From Perlucidibaca aquatica (GTDB lineage Bacteria > Pseudomonadota > Gammaproteobacteria > Pseudomonadales > Moraxellaceae): DNA of 64,000 bases. The notes below the pieces were generated by a model. The model was not told where the DNA came from, searched no databases, and was given only the letters and a program-made list of their open reading frames with translations. How positions within the stretch are numbered: position 1 is the first letter of the stretch; the number at the start of each line of letters is the position of its first letter. Location of the stretch: positions 434,001 through 498,000 of the forward strand of contig NZ_LZDB01000002.1 in the NCBI RefSeq assembly GCF_001676655.1, read 5' to 3'. The position numbers and the translations under genes are program-made. Positions 9,701 to 18,389 of this stretch are shown piece by piece.

Positions 9701-10180
9701 CGGCGTCGCCTCAAGGACATCCTCGACGGTATGCTGGCTGCCAACCCGACCCTGCAGAAAATCCACAAGGGCGAGCCAATTGCCGAGCAGGAGCTGGACT
9801 CGCTCACTTCGACGATCCTCTCCAGCCATCCTGGTGTCAGCCTGCAGGTGCTCAACGAATTCTATGGCCGCACCGCCAGTGAGCTACAGCTGACCGTGCG
9901 CGAGCTGATAGGTCTGGATGTGCAAGCTATCGAGCAGCATTTCGCCCAGTTCCTGCATACCCACCCCAGCCTTACGGCCCAGCAGGTGCAGTTCCTGAAC
10001 CTGCTGAAAAGCTACATCGCCCAGCACGGCAGCATCGTCATTGAAAAGCTCTATGACGCTCCGTTCTCCAGCATTTCCCACGAAGGCATCGACGGCGTGT
10101 TTACTCCTGACGATGTGGGTGAGCTGGTGTTTGTGCTAAAGCCCTTTTTGCGAGCGGAAACCCCTCTCAACAGTCACTAG
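6782..10180 (+). CDS. hsdR: Type I restriction enzyme R subunit
   Basis: HsdR is the motor and nuclease of a type I restriction complex. The 1132-residue protein has a DUF4145-like N-terminus (NFEFLRTGNELLANLGG...), a coiled segment near 155-205, a nuclease domain with the EAKK motif (274-277; acidic partner upstream in GRADYVLW), a superfamily 2 helicase with Walker A ATGTGKT (Lys395), DESH (from 482) and TATP, the second helicase lobe (MIGRGTRLRP) and an EcoEI-type C-terminal domain. ATG 6782 has AGGG 5 bases upstream. If transcription starts at the sigma54 site, ATG 6800 (MKSVNFEFLR) is the alternative because 6782 would be leaderless. First gene of hsdR-rmuC-hsdM-hsdS. Confidence 0.95.
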   Translation: MDRIAYMKSVNFEFLRTGNELLANLGGLAEAVLHIDPGSALTRLRSFAEELTKAIYKEELLPRMPQSTFYDLVKNSVFTDCVSKSLVHQINFLRIQGNDTAHGAEGDLRDAQLALKTAHQLAMYMAIKYYGIAQADILPFAEVQDTTATLASLQKTVFSYEKELNQQQEELQRVMEKLEQERIRNLDKLEPPAKPDQQKRQQQSQKVADSLQWNEAKTRALLIDAMLVQAGWDIGNTSQVGQEVDVDFPDNYSGKGRADYVLWGDNGQPLAVIEAKKSGNVSLQAGREQARMYADGFERMGMQRPVIFYSNGYETFLWDDAQYNTYRPVYGFYSKDSLEYLIYQRQYRKPELERHNPDLNIADRPYQIEAIKTVAAHFQQQRRRALIIQATGTGKTRVAIALAELLLRTGWAKRVLFLCDRKELRVQADDAFKQNLPSEPRCVIGETNKVDQTARVYIATYPGMMNRFAQLDVGFFDLIIADESHRSIYNKYRDLFDYFDALQVGLTATPVKFISRNTFDIFDCETTDPTFEFGLDAAINNDPPYLVPFRVKDLTTDFLRDGIHYNDLSKEQQRQLEADLGEVEAKRTTIAGKDIGRKIFSVDTDRIILENLINNGLKDETGSLVGKTIVFAQRQDHAEHLEALFCKLYPQYGSKVCKVIHNAIPHVETLIKEFKKPGNDFRIAISVDMLDTGIDVPEVVNLVFAKPVKSWVKFWQMIGRGTRLRPNLFGQGKHKTEFLIFDHYGNFDFFEQEYEEPEDHGSKSLLQTTFEARLDLAQVALKHNHAAAFDAAIALLRADINDLPESSVAVKRELRAVHQLQQGGQLQKFDAKTQHLLATTISPLMSARVLRDKHATALDKLIAGIERCLVEQASCFEDGKITLLAEIDKLAINIQAVRQKDALIEEVRSAIFWKQPSIDKLENARKELRGIMKYRQTSGIDDYPMPSTRTGDGGLKVNERKVIIAGANEVMIYRRRLKDILDGMLAANPTLQKIHKGEPIAEQELDSLTSTILSSHPGVSLQVLNEFYGRTASELQLTVRELIGLDVQAIEQHFAQFLHTHPSLTAQQVQFLNLLKSYIAQHGSIVIEKLYDAPFSSISHEGIDGVFTPDDVGELVFVLKPFLRAETPLNSH

Positions 10181-10188
10181 GAGTGAAC

Positions 10189-12078
10189 ATGCAAGCCAGT
10201 CAATGGACGTCTGAGATAATCGTGATTTGCGCAGTGCTCGCCATCGCCGCAGCCGTCATCGGCTCTGTGCTCGCAACCCTGCGTCAAAGCCGGCAAGTTA
10301 ACCAGCTCGGTGCACAGCTTGAACAAGCGACAGAGGTCAAGACTTCAACAGAAGCACAGTCGCAATTACTTCAGCGCCAGCTTCGCGAGTCAGAGGGTCG
10401 AAGCCAAGCGCTTCAAGTGGAGGAGGGTAAGCTCAAGGCGCAGTTTCAGGCGTCGATCGAAACCAACGCTCGCCTGATGCAAGAACTGCAGGATCACAAA
10501 GCGACTGCAAATGACCTGCAGATGAAGCTCGAGGAAGCTAGCCGACAACATCACGAAGCTGCCAAGCGCTTGGAGGCAGCACAGTCCAGTATTCACGGTC
10601 AGCAAGAGCAGATGAGGGAGTTGCGGGAACGTCTTGATACAACTAGTACGGCCAAATTCGCGTTACAGGAGGAGAGGGATCGCTTGAAAGATGCACTGGC
10701 GAATGAGGAAACTCGTGCCAAGGTGGCGGAGGCCTCTGAGCGTGATGCCCGCGCACAGTTGGCTGAAACCAAGCAGCAACTGAATCTACAAGTAAAGGCG
10801 TTTGGCGAGCTTCAGGAGCGTTTCAATACCTTGTCATCTGAGCACACCAAGCTCAAAACCACCCTGAGCCAGCGCGAAGAGCACCTCCAGGAGCAGATGG
10901 CGCAGCTCGCTGATGCGCGCAAGTCGCTGACCCAAGAGTTTGAAAACCTGGCTAACAAGATCTTCGAAGAGAAAGGAAAAACCTTCACCCAGACCAGCCA
11001 GACTAGTATTGATGGCATGCTCAAGCCATTCCGTGAGCAGATCGAGGGCTTCCAGAAACGTATCAACGATGTTCATGACGCGTCTCAGCAGGGCAACACC
11101 AGCCTCAATGGTGAAATCAAAAAGGTTCTGGAGATCGGTCTACAGATGAGCAAGGAGGCTAACAACCTCACTTCTGCACTTAAGGGTGACTCACAGCAGC
11201 GCGGCGCTTGGGGAGAGGCCCAGTTGCGTAGAACGCTGGAAATGAGCGGTCTGATCGAAGAAGCCCACTTCGAGGTGCAGAGCTCCTTCAAAGATGCCGA
11301 AGGTAAAAGCAAACAGACCGATTACTTGATCAAAATCCCTGATGGCAAACACATCATCATCGACAGTAAAGTGTCATTGAATGCCTATGATCGCGCTGTC
11401 AGTGCAGAGACACCGGAGGCCTATCAGCTCGCCATGGTCGAGCACGTTAAGGCAGTGCGGAAGCACATTGATGACCTAGCATCCAAGGACTACACCAACC
11501 TTGTTGGTATGCGCAGCCCCAGCTTTGTACTGATGTTCATGCCGATCGAGCCGGCTTACATTGAAGCGATGAAGCACAACAAGGATTTGTTCGAGTACGG
11601 CTACAAAAAAGGCATCGTGCTAGTTTCGCACACCACCCTCATTCCCATCCTGCGTACTGTTTCCAACCTGTGGATGATCGAGCGCAGCAATACTGAGGCG
11701 CGGGAAATCAGTGAGAAGGCTGGCGAAATCTATAACCAAGTCTGCACCGTGGCCGAGCGACTCAGTAAGCTGGGCGGTACGCTCAATACGGCCAGTAATC
11801 ATTACAATAGCACTGTAACGGCCTTGGCCGGGCAGCAAGGCCTTTACGGCAAGATTGATCGCTTCAGTCAGCTATCAGCCAAAGTCAGCAAATCCTTGCC
11901 AATGCTGGAGCCTGCCCACATGGACTTTGAAAGTGAGCGGCTGTCACTGATTGTCGTACCCATCGACGACGCTCCTGAGCAAAACGAAAGCCAGCCACTG
12001 TTATCTGTTCATGCTCCCGAAGGCGAACAGGTCTCAGAGTCAGCCACCATACCTAAAGATGAATTCGAGTTCTCCTGA
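10189..12078 (+). CDS. rmuC: RmuC-family protein within the restriction operon
   Basis: RmuC proteins are linked to limiting DNA rearrangement and carry a PD-(D/E)xK-like nuclease fold. This 629-residue protein has an N-terminal membrane anchor (about residues 8-30), a long coiled coil (about 35-260) and the RmuC domain (about 300-540) with [18 protein letters not shown] and [13 protein letters not shown], which holds the acidic and Lys positions of the nuclease fold. ATG 10189 follows AGGAG by 5 bases. It starts 8 bp after hsdR and its TGA overlaps the hsdM ATG (TGATG), so it is part of the operon rather than a housekeeping neighbour. A role with the type I enzyme is inferred. Confidence 0.92.
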   Translation: MQASQWTSEIIVICAVLAIAAAVIGSVLATLRQSRQVNQLGAQLEQATEVKTSTEAQSQLLQRQLRESEGRSQALQVEEGKLKAQFQASIETNARLMQELQDHKATANDLQMKLEEASRQHHEAAKRLEAAQSSIHGQQEQMRELRERLDTTSTAKFALQEERDRLKDALANEETRAKVAEASERDARAQLAETKQQLNLQVKAFGELQERFNTLSSEHTKLKTTLSQREEHLQEQMAQLADARKSLTQEFENLANKIFEEKGKTFTQTSQTSIDGMLKPFREQIEGFQKRINDVHDASQQGNTSLNGEIKKVLEIGLQMSKEANNLTSALKGDSQQRGAWGEAQLRRTLEMSGLIEEAHFEVQSSFKDAEGKSKQTDYLIKIPDGKHIIIDSKVSLNAYDRAVSAETPEAYQLAMVEHVKAVRKHIDDLASKDYTNLVGMRSPSFVLMFMPIEPAYIEAMKHNKDLFEYGYKKGIVLVSHTTLIPILRTVSNLWMIERSNTEAREISEKAGEIYNQVCTVAERLSKLGGTLNTASNHYNSTVTALAGQQGLYGKIDRFSQLSAKVSKSLPMLEPAHMDFESERLSLIVVPIDDAPEQNESQPLLSVHAPEGEQVSESATIPKDEFEFS

Positions 12079-13667
12079 TGCTTACTGGCAAAATCCGCAA
12101 CGATATCGACAAGCTCTGGGAGAAATTCTGGACCGGCGGCATCACCAACCCGCTGACCGTTATCGAACAGATCAGCTACCTTATGTTCGCCCGCATGCTC
12201 GACATGCAGGAGGATGTGGCTGAGCGCAAAGCCAACCGCACTGGTAAGGGCTTTGCCCGCCTATTTCCCAATACGCCGGAGGGCCAACTGCTGCGCTGGA
12301 AGAACTTCCGCAACATGAGTGGCAAGGAGCTGCATAGCCACCTCAAGCAGAATGTCTATCCGTTCTTCGCACAACTCGGCGGTGCCGAAGGCGAGGGCGG
12401 TGAGCGTGAAGGGCTTGGCCATATCAGCGAGTACATGCAGGACGCCGATCTTGAGATCAAGAACGAGTCCGTGCTCACCTCCGCCGTGGAGATGGTCAAC
12501 GATCTGCCGCTGACCCAGAGCGATGTAAAGGGCGACATCTACGAATACCTGCTGAGCAAGCTCACCACCGCCGGCATCAACGGCCAGTTCCGTACTCCGC
12601 GCCATATCATCGACGCGATGATCGAGCTGATTGCCCCGCAGCCCACCGACGTGATCTGCGATCCGGCTTGCGGCACCGCTGGCTTCCTCGCCCGCACCAT
12701 GGAATACCTTAACCGCGTGCACTCCAGCCCGGAAGGCACCTTCACAGACGAAGACGGCAACCGGCACTACTCCGGTGACCTTCTCGAGCCCTACCGCCAG
12801 CACATCAACAGCCAGATGTTCTGGGGCTTCGACTTCGACACCACCATGCTGCGCGTCTCCAGCATGAACATGATGCTGCACGGCGTGAACGGCGCGAACA
12901 TCCGCTACCAGGACTCCCTGAGCAAATCCATCAAGGAGCACTACCCGCGTCAGGAGCAAAACTTCTTCGACGTGGTGTTGGCCAACCCGCCGTTCAAAGG
13001 TAGCCTAGACGAAACCAACACCAACCCCGACGTGCTCGGCCTGGTGAAAACCAAAAAGACCGAGTTGCTGTTCGTCGCCCATATCCTCTGCTCGCTTAAG
13101 CTCGGTGGCCGTGCGGCGGTGATCGTGCCAGACGGCGTGCTGTTTGGCTCGTCCAAGGCTCACCAGCAACTGCGCCAGGAGCTGCTCGATAACAACCAGC
13201 TGGAAGGCATCGTCAGCCTGCCCAGCGGCGTGTTCAAACCCTACGCCGGCGTCAGCACCGCCATCCTCATTTTCACCAAGGGCGGCACCACCGAGCGAGT
13301 GTGGTTTTACGACCTGCAGGCCGACGGTTACTCCCTGGACGACAAGCGCACCGAACTGAAAGGCGAGGGCAGCAACGACCTGCCCGACGCCATCGCCCAG
13401 TGGCAAAAATACCGGCAGATGGTGGAGGGCAATATCAGCACCAGCACCAGCACCATCAACACCCTGTTTGGCGACAAGCGCAAAAAGGCCTTTGTCGTGC
13501 CGGCCGAAGACATCGCCGCCAACAAGTACGACCTCAACATCAGTCGCTACAAGGAAGTGGAGTACCAGCAGGAAGCCTTTGAGGACCCGAAAGTGATTCT
13601 ACAGCGGCTTAAAGGGCTAGAGCAGGAAATCATGGCGTGTCTGGATGAGCTGGAGGAGATGCTGTGA
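12078..13667 (+). CDS. hsdM: Type I restriction-modification DNA methyltransferase (M subunit)
   Basis: HsdM methylates adenine N6 and forms the modification core with HsdS. The 529-residue protein has an HsdM_N helical domain (about 1-140), the AdoMet-binding motif DPACGTAGF starting at Asp195, and the catalytic NPPF (303-306). Length is normal. Its start overlaps the rmuC stop and its own stop overlaps hsdS by 4 bp, indicating coupled translation of a fixed-stoichiometry complex. Confidence 0.97.
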   Translation: MLTGKIRNDIDKLWEKFWTGGITNPLTVIEQISYLMFARMLDMQEDVAERKANRTGKGFARLFPNTPEGQLLRWKNFRNMSGKELHSHLKQNVYPFFAQLGGAEGEGGEREGLGHISEYMQDADLEIKNESVLTSAVEMVNDLPLTQSDVKGDIYEYLLSKLTTAGINGQFRTPRHIIDAMIELIAPQPTDVICDPACGTAGFLARTMEYLNRVHSSPEGTFTDEDGNRHYSGDLLEPYRQHINSQMFWGFDFDTTMLRVSSMNMMLHGVNGANIRYQDSLSKSIKEHYPRQEQNFFDVVLANPPFKGSLDETNTNPDVLGLVKTKKTELLFVAHILCSLKLGGRAAVIVPDGVLFGSSKAHQQLRQELLDNNQLEGIVSLPSGVFKPYAGVSTAILIFTKGGTTERVWFYDLQADGYSLDDKRTELKGEGSNDLPDAIAQWQKYRQMVEGNISTSTSTINTLFGDKRKKAFVVPAEDIAANKYDLNISRYKEVEYQQEAFEDPKVILQRLKGLEQEIMACLDELEEML

Positions 13668-14857
13668 GTTGGCCCAATTTTAAGATTGGTGATTTATGCA
13701 CCTTAATGACCGGTGGAACACCTAGTACAAGTAGGCCGGAGTACTACGAAGAAGGAACAGTGCCATGGATTGTCTCTGGAGATATTCACAAGAAAGAAAT
13801 ATCTGATTGTGAGAAAAGAATAACGGGGCTTGCTGTTAAAGAATCCAATGCTCGTTATTTGCCGAGAGATAGTGTCCTTATTGCTTTGAATGGGCAGGGT
13901 AAGACGCGAGGGACGGTTGCCTTGCTCAGGATGGAGGGTGCGACATGCAATCAGTCGATTGTTTCTATAAATCCAAATGATAAGCAAGAATTGTCTTCAG
14001 ATTATCTTTTTCATTATTTGAATTCGCAGTATCAGAATATTCGGAATATCACTGGTGATAAGGATCGTGCTGGATTAAATATGCCATTAATTCGGGAGAT
14101 CACTATCCCCCTCCCACCCCTACCCGAACAAAAGCGCATCGCCGCCATCCTCGACAAGGCCGACGCCATCCGCCGCAAACGCCAGCATGCCATCCAGCTT
14201 GCCGAAGACTTCCTTCGCGCCGTGTTTCTTGACATATTCGGCGACCCGGTGACCAACCCGAAAGGCTTCAAGAAAGGCTCTATCACTGAGCTTGCTGACA
14301 TCATTACGGGGCATGCCTTCAAAAGTGATGAATATGTCAGTGATTCAGATGTGGCTGTAAGGCTTTGTCGCGGAACTAATGTGCTGACGAGTTATTTTGA
14401 TTGGAGTGATACAGCTTATTGGCCCAAAGATCAGCTTGCTGGACTAGAGAAATATCTTCTCTTGAGTAATGATATAGTTTTGGCAATGGATCGTCCGTGG
14501 ATATCGAGTGGCTTAAAGGTTTGTATCTTTTCTGAGCAAGAAGTCGATACATACTTGGTGCAACGCGTGGCTCGCTTGCGGCCTAAGGAAGCTATATTTT
14601 CCGAATATATTTATTCTTGCATCAAGTCACAGGCTTTTGCGAGCCACTGTTGCCCAACAGAGACAACAGTTCCTCATATTTCGCCAGTCGAGCTTCGTGG
14701 GTATGAAGTTTTAATTCCGGACAAAAAAACAATTTATAACTACCATGTAATAGTGGGGAAAATTAAATCTGCTATTACAGGGATGAAGGAAGCGGCTTCA
14801 TATGCTGGAATTACATTTTATTCTTTGAGTCAAAAAGCCTTTGCTGGCCAGCTCTAG
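13664..14857 (+). CDS. hsdS: Type I restriction enzyme specificity subunit
   Basis: HsdS reads the bipartite recognition site. The 397-residue protein starts at a GTG overlapping hsdM (GTGA) and has target-recognition domain 1 (about 1-145), the central conserved helix LPPLPEQKRIAAILDKADAI (about 147-166) with LAEDFLRAVFLDIFGDP, then domain 2 (about 205-350) and a weaker C-terminal repeat. The two recognition domains are distinctly AT-rich (13680-14095 and 14280-14850) while the conserved spacer is GC-rich like the rest of the operon, the usual mark of domain exchange. The recognition sequence cannot be predicted from reading alone. Confidence 0.94.
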   Translation: MSWPNFKIGDLCTLMTGGTPSTSRPEYYEEGTVPWIVSGDIHKKEISDCEKRITGLAVKESNARYLPRDSVLIALNGQGKTRGTVALLRMEGATCNQSIVSINPNDKQELSSDYLFHYLNSQYQNIRNITGDKDRAGLNMPLIREITIPLPPLPEQKRIAAILDKADAIRRKRQHAIQLAEDFLRAVFLDIFGDPVTNPKGFKKGSITELADIITGHAFKSDEYVSDSDVAVRLCRGTNVLTSYFDWSDTAYWPKDQLAGLEKYLLLSNDIVLAMDRPWISSGLKVCIFSEQEVDTYLVQRVARLRPKEAIFSEYIYSCIKSQAFASHCCPTETTVPHISPVELRGYEVLIPDKKTIYNYHVIVGKIKSAITGMKEAASYAGITFYSLSQKAFAGQL

Positions 14858-14871
14858 ACTTTAGATAAGGA

Positions 14872-14879
14872 CCCCCCCC
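14872..14879 (+). repeat. C8 tract between ribosome site and start codon
   Basis: Eight consecutive C residues lie between AAGGA (about 14867-14871) and the ATG at 14881. Slippage here would change the spacing between ribosome site and start without altering the protein. Confidence 0.7.
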
Positions 14880-14880
14880 T

Positions 14881-16710
14881 ATGCGCCTCAAGTCGGTCAA
14901 GCTTACTCATTTTCGCGGCTACCGCGCCACTACCGTCATTCCCATCGATGACGCCATGACTGGCATCGTCGGTCGCAATGACTATGGCAAATCGACTATT
15001 CTTGAAGCACTAGCCATTTTCTTCGAAAGTGGTGACATCAAGGCAGACAAGAGCGATATGAACTGCTTCACCCTAGGCGATGGGGCCGAGCAGTTTGAGA
15101 TTGCCTGCGAGTTTGATGCCCTGCCTGAGACACTTGTACTGGATGAAAATGCAGAGTCCTCATTAGCGCGAGAGTATCTGCTCAACGCTGTGGGTGCACT
15201 CGAGATTGTCAAAACCTTCAAGGCAAGCTCCGGCAAGCTTGAGCGAACAGCCATCCTTTGTCAGCACCCTAACGATGAAGTGCTAGCCGGGTTGCTGAGC
15301 CTCAAGATGGATGCTTTGAAAAAGCTTGGCGGACAGCGCGGCATAGCAGAGCAAGTCGCTGATCAGCGTGTGGCCTCGCACTGGCGTCACGCAATTCGTG
15401 AGGCAGCAAAGCCCTTTGCCTGTCAGGAAATGTTGCTCGATGTTAGTAAAGGGATTTCGACTGACAATAAATCCATCTGGGAAAAAATCGAGGCCCAACT
15501 GCCCACCTTCGCTCTATTCAAGGCGGATCGTGAAAGCAGTGATGGCGATGTCGAGGCTAAGAACCCGATGCAGCAGGCGGTCAAGGAAGCGCAAGCTGCA
15601 CTGCAGGATCAGATTAGCGCGCTGGAGCAGCAGATCGAAGCCAGTGTGCTGGATGTCGCCACTCGCACCCTCGATAAGTTGCGGGAAATGGCGCCCGAGC
15701 TGGCCAATGAGCTGACTCCGCGTTTCAAGGAAAAGCCCAAGTGGAGTTTCAGTTTCACGCTGGACGGTGAGAATGGTATTCCCATCAACAAGCGTGGCAG
15801 CGGCGTGCGCCGACTAATTTTGCTCAATTTCTTCCGCGCTGAGGCGGAAAAGGCGGTAGTGGGCTCTCAGCGTAATGTGATATATGCCATCGAAGAGCCG
15901 GAAACCTCTCAGCACCCCAACTACCAGATGATGTTGATGAAGGCGCTGCTGGAGCTCTCCAATCAGTCCAACCGGCAAATCATTGTCACCACCCACGTTC
16001 CTGCGCTGGCCGGACTGATGCCCATTGATGGCATGCGCTATGTCACCAAGGATGAAAATGGTATCCCTATCGTCAAGATGCCTAATGATGATGTGCTGAA
16101 GGAGGCCGCTGAGAGCCTGGGTGTGCTCCCGGAAACAGGGATGGAGAGGGCAAAGGGCGTCGTGCTGGTAGAGGGTAAATCAGACGTCACCTTTCTTCGC
16201 CATGTGGCCAATACCTTGAAGGCTGGTGGGCATCTCCAATCTAATCTTGAGGATGCCGGCATTGTTCCGATCCTGATTGGGGGCTGTGGCAGTGTGAAGC
16301 ACTGGGTTACCCTCAATCTTGCTGATGACCTCGGGTTGCCCTGGTGCGTGTTTCTTGATTCCGATATCGGTGGCAGCCCGGAGCAAGTAGCTTCAATTGC
16401 AAAGCGCAAGAGGGAAGTCGAAGCCTGCGGGCGTTCCTTCTATTCAACGCGTAAACGGGAAGTCGAAAACTACTTGTGCCCTGACATGATTAATGCTCGA
16501 ACCGGGGTAACTGTGAACTTCACTGACACCTGCGATGCGAAGAAGATAATTGGTAAAGCATTGGGTATTAAGGGCGATGATCTGATCGACAAGCTCTGGC
16601 CGCACATGACTGCTGAACAAATCCTTCAGCGTTCGATATACCAGGAGGGGGCTGAGCAGCGTTCGGAGCTTAAAGATCTAGTCGAGAATCTGCTGCGGTT
16701 AGTCTCTTGA
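14881..16710 (+). CDS. OLD-family ATPase/TOPRIM nuclease
   Basis: OLD-family (overcoming lysogenization defect) proteins join an ABC-type ATPase to a TOPRIM nuclease and often act in phage defence. The 609-residue protein has Walker A GRNDYGKST (31-39), a coiled region (about 215-265), the ABC signature region (RGSGVRRLILLNFFRAEA), Walker B-like IYAIEEPETSQHP, then TOPRIM motifs VEGKSD (Glu431, Asp435) and LDSD (Asp493, Asp495). AAGGA and a C8 tract precede ATG 14881. No UvrD-like helicase follows, so this is not an obvious Gabija pair. It may act alone or with the restriction operon 23 bp upstream. Confidence 0.85.
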   Translation: MRLKSVKLTHFRGYRATTVIPIDDAMTGIVGRNDYGKSTILEALAIFFESGDIKADKSDMNCFTLGDGAEQFEIACEFDALPETLVLDENAESSLAREYLLNAVGALEIVKTFKASSGKLERTAILCQHPNDEVLAGLLSLKMDALKKLGGQRGIAEQVADQRVASHWRHAIREAAKPFACQEMLLDVSKGISTDNKSIWEKIEAQLPTFALFKADRESSDGDVEAKNPMQQAVKEAQAALQDQISALEQQIEASVLDVATRTLDKLREMAPELANELTPRFKEKPKWSFSFTLDGENGIPINKRGSGVRRLILLNFFRAEAEKAVVGSQRNVIYAIEEPETSQHPNYQMMLMKALLELSNQSNRQIIVTTHVPALAGLMPIDGMRYVTKDENGIPIVKMPNDDVLKEAAESLGVLPETGMERAKGVVLVEGKSDVTFLRHVANTLKAGGHLQSNLEDAGIVPILIGGCGSVKHWVTLNLADDLGLPWCVFLDSDIGGSPEQVASIAKRKREVEACGRSFYSTRKREVENYLCPDMINARTGVTVNFTDTCDAKKIIGKALGIKGDDLIDKLWPHMTAEQILQRSIYQEGAEQRSELKDLVENLLRLVS

Positions 16711-16760
16711 CTCAAAAGTGTGTTATGTCCCGGCCTCTGCCGAGCTAGAGGATAAAAGCT

Positions 16761-18389
16761 ATGCGCATTACGGAAATCGCTCTTACTAACTTTCGCTCAT
16801 TTCAGTCCACTCAGTCCATAGCGCTCGCTCCCGTCACCCTGTTGTTCGGACCGAACAGCGTGGGCAAAAGCTCGGTACTGATGGCGCTGTTCTACATTCA
16901 GCAGTTACTGGAAAAAGGGCAGTGCGACCCGCAGCGTATCGATGCATTGGGTGAAAAACACATTGGTGGCTTCAGGAGCCTTGTGAATGGCAGGGACCTC
17001 GCCAAGCGAATTATCATCAAGTTAACCTTGGACAAGTCTGGCTCCATCGGTGCCAGCTACAACCAGATTGTGGAGCTGGTGGCTGACGATTTTGGCCTGC
17101 CCGTTGACAGCCCTACGGCTGATGCCAACCATATGGCTGTGGAGTTTCATATCGCTTGGTCTAAAGCAGAGAATATGGCCTATGTGGCCTGCTACAAAGT
17201 CTGGCTAGATGACTGCCTGATTGCCGAGCTTGCCAGTGATGCCGGCCTCAAGCAGCCTGTTATTACTTGGCTCAATTATCGGCACCCGGCGTTGTTAAGT
17301 GAGACTGATCAGGATGAGTACGCGGATGGAGGCTTTGTCAGCCGCCTGCATGAGCTCCTCAACGCCAATCGCAAACCCGAGGTCGTGTCCAGAAAGGATT
17401 TTGGGCAGAGCAGCGAGGTGACTTTTGAGCATGCCGTAATCGGCTTCAAAGGGCTTGCCGGTGCTTTACCTGTGCTGGGGAAGCGGCTGGAGAGTGTCAT
17501 TGAGGCAGATCAGCAGGCTCTGACTCTGCGGCTGCATGAAATACTCTCGGATGTGGTGGTCGCTCCTCTCGACAACCTACTTGTGTTGCTCAACGAGAGC
17601 CTGTGCATCGGGCCGTTGCGAGTTATCCCAGACGCCCTGCATCAGCCCAATCCCTACCCGCAGCAGAAGGACTGGTATTCTGGTGCCGCTGCGTGGGATG
17701 TCACAGGGCGATTGAGCGGAGCAAACATGGTCGCGCTTAATCATTGGTTGAATGCGTCAGGCACACTGAATCTCGGATATTTCCTACGTTCGAAGAACGT
17801 GTTGAGCCAAGCCATCTACTCGGGATGTATTGATACCGCTAGTGAGCCACATGAATTAGTTGAGACTTTCGGAGACTCTTTTAGTCAGGACTTCTCAGAA
17901 GCCAAAGCGCGGCATCTGGTGGCAGAAAAGTTTTACAACAAGTGGGTGCTGTGGGACGACCTCAACAAGATTGAGGTAGCCTTTTCCGAGGTAGGTGTCG
18001 GAATATCTCAGTTGTTCCCGCTGGTGGTCGCAACAGTAAAGGCCGAGCGGGGCATCATCGCTTGCGAGCAGCCGGAGCTTCATGTTCACCCAAGGATCCA
18101 GGTCGGCATCGGCGACTTGCTTACGCAGGCTAACAAGAACACCACTTTCTTGATCGAAACTCATAGCGAACACCTAATCCTAAGAATCTTGCGGCGCATT
18201 CGAGAAACCTCCGATTACGAGCTGCCAGCAGGTCTAAAGCCTGTTTCTCCAGACGATGTATCCATCGTTTATATGGAACCGGGTGCGACGGGCGTGAAAA
18301 CCCGACGGATTGAAATAGACCGCACGGGCGAGTTCACCAGCCGTTGGCCACATGGCTTCTTCGCAGAGCGTGGCGAGGAACTGTTCTGA
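16761..18389 (+). CDS. AAA ATPase with C-terminal DUF3696
   Basis: The 542-residue protein starts with MRITEIALTNFRSF and Walker A GPNSVGKSS (30-38), typical of SMC/RecF-like ATPases. It has a Walker B region ACEQPELHVHP around Glu436 and ends with the DUF3696 signature (TRRIEIDRTGEFTSRWPHGFF). Related ATPases are common in defence islands. AGAGGA precedes ATG 16761. Its last base is the first base of the next gene's ATG, suggesting a two-gene functional unit. The role is inferred from family and setting. Confidence 0.85.
   Translation: MRITEIALTNFRSFQSTQSIALAPVTLLFGPNSVGKSSVLMALFYIQQLLEKGQCDPQRIDALGEKHIGGFRSLVNGRDLAKRIIIKLTLDKSGSIGASYNQIVELVADDFGLPVDSPTADANHMAVEFHIAWSKAENMAYVACYKVWLDDCLIAELASDAGLKQPVITWLNYRHPALLSETDQDEYADGGFVSRLHELLNANRKPEVVSRKDFGQSSEVTFEHAVIGFKGLAGALPVLGKRLESVIEADQQALTLRLHEILSDVVVAPLDNLLVLLNESLCIGPLRVIPDALHQPNPYPQQKDWYSGAAAWDVTGRLSGANMVALNHWLNASGTLNLGYFLRSKNVLSQAIYSGCIDTASEPHELVETFGDSFSQDFSEAKARHLVAEKFYNKWVLWDDLNKIEVAFSEVGVGISQLFPLVVATVKAERGIIACEQPELHVHPRIQVGIGDLLTQANKNTTFLIETHSEHLILRILRRIRETSDYELPAGLKPVSPDDVSIVYMEPGATGVKTRRIEIDRTGEFTSRWPHGFFAERGEELF

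Noticed and set aside
8963-9829. Minus-strand frame of 288 codons opposite hsdR
   Set aside because: It mirrors the intact C-terminal region of hsdR, has no ribosome site or recognised motifs and is a shadow.
14881-16710. Gabija GajA
   Set aside because: The ATPase-TOPRIM layout is similar, but no UvrD-like GajB helicase follows; the next gene is an ATPase with DUF3696.
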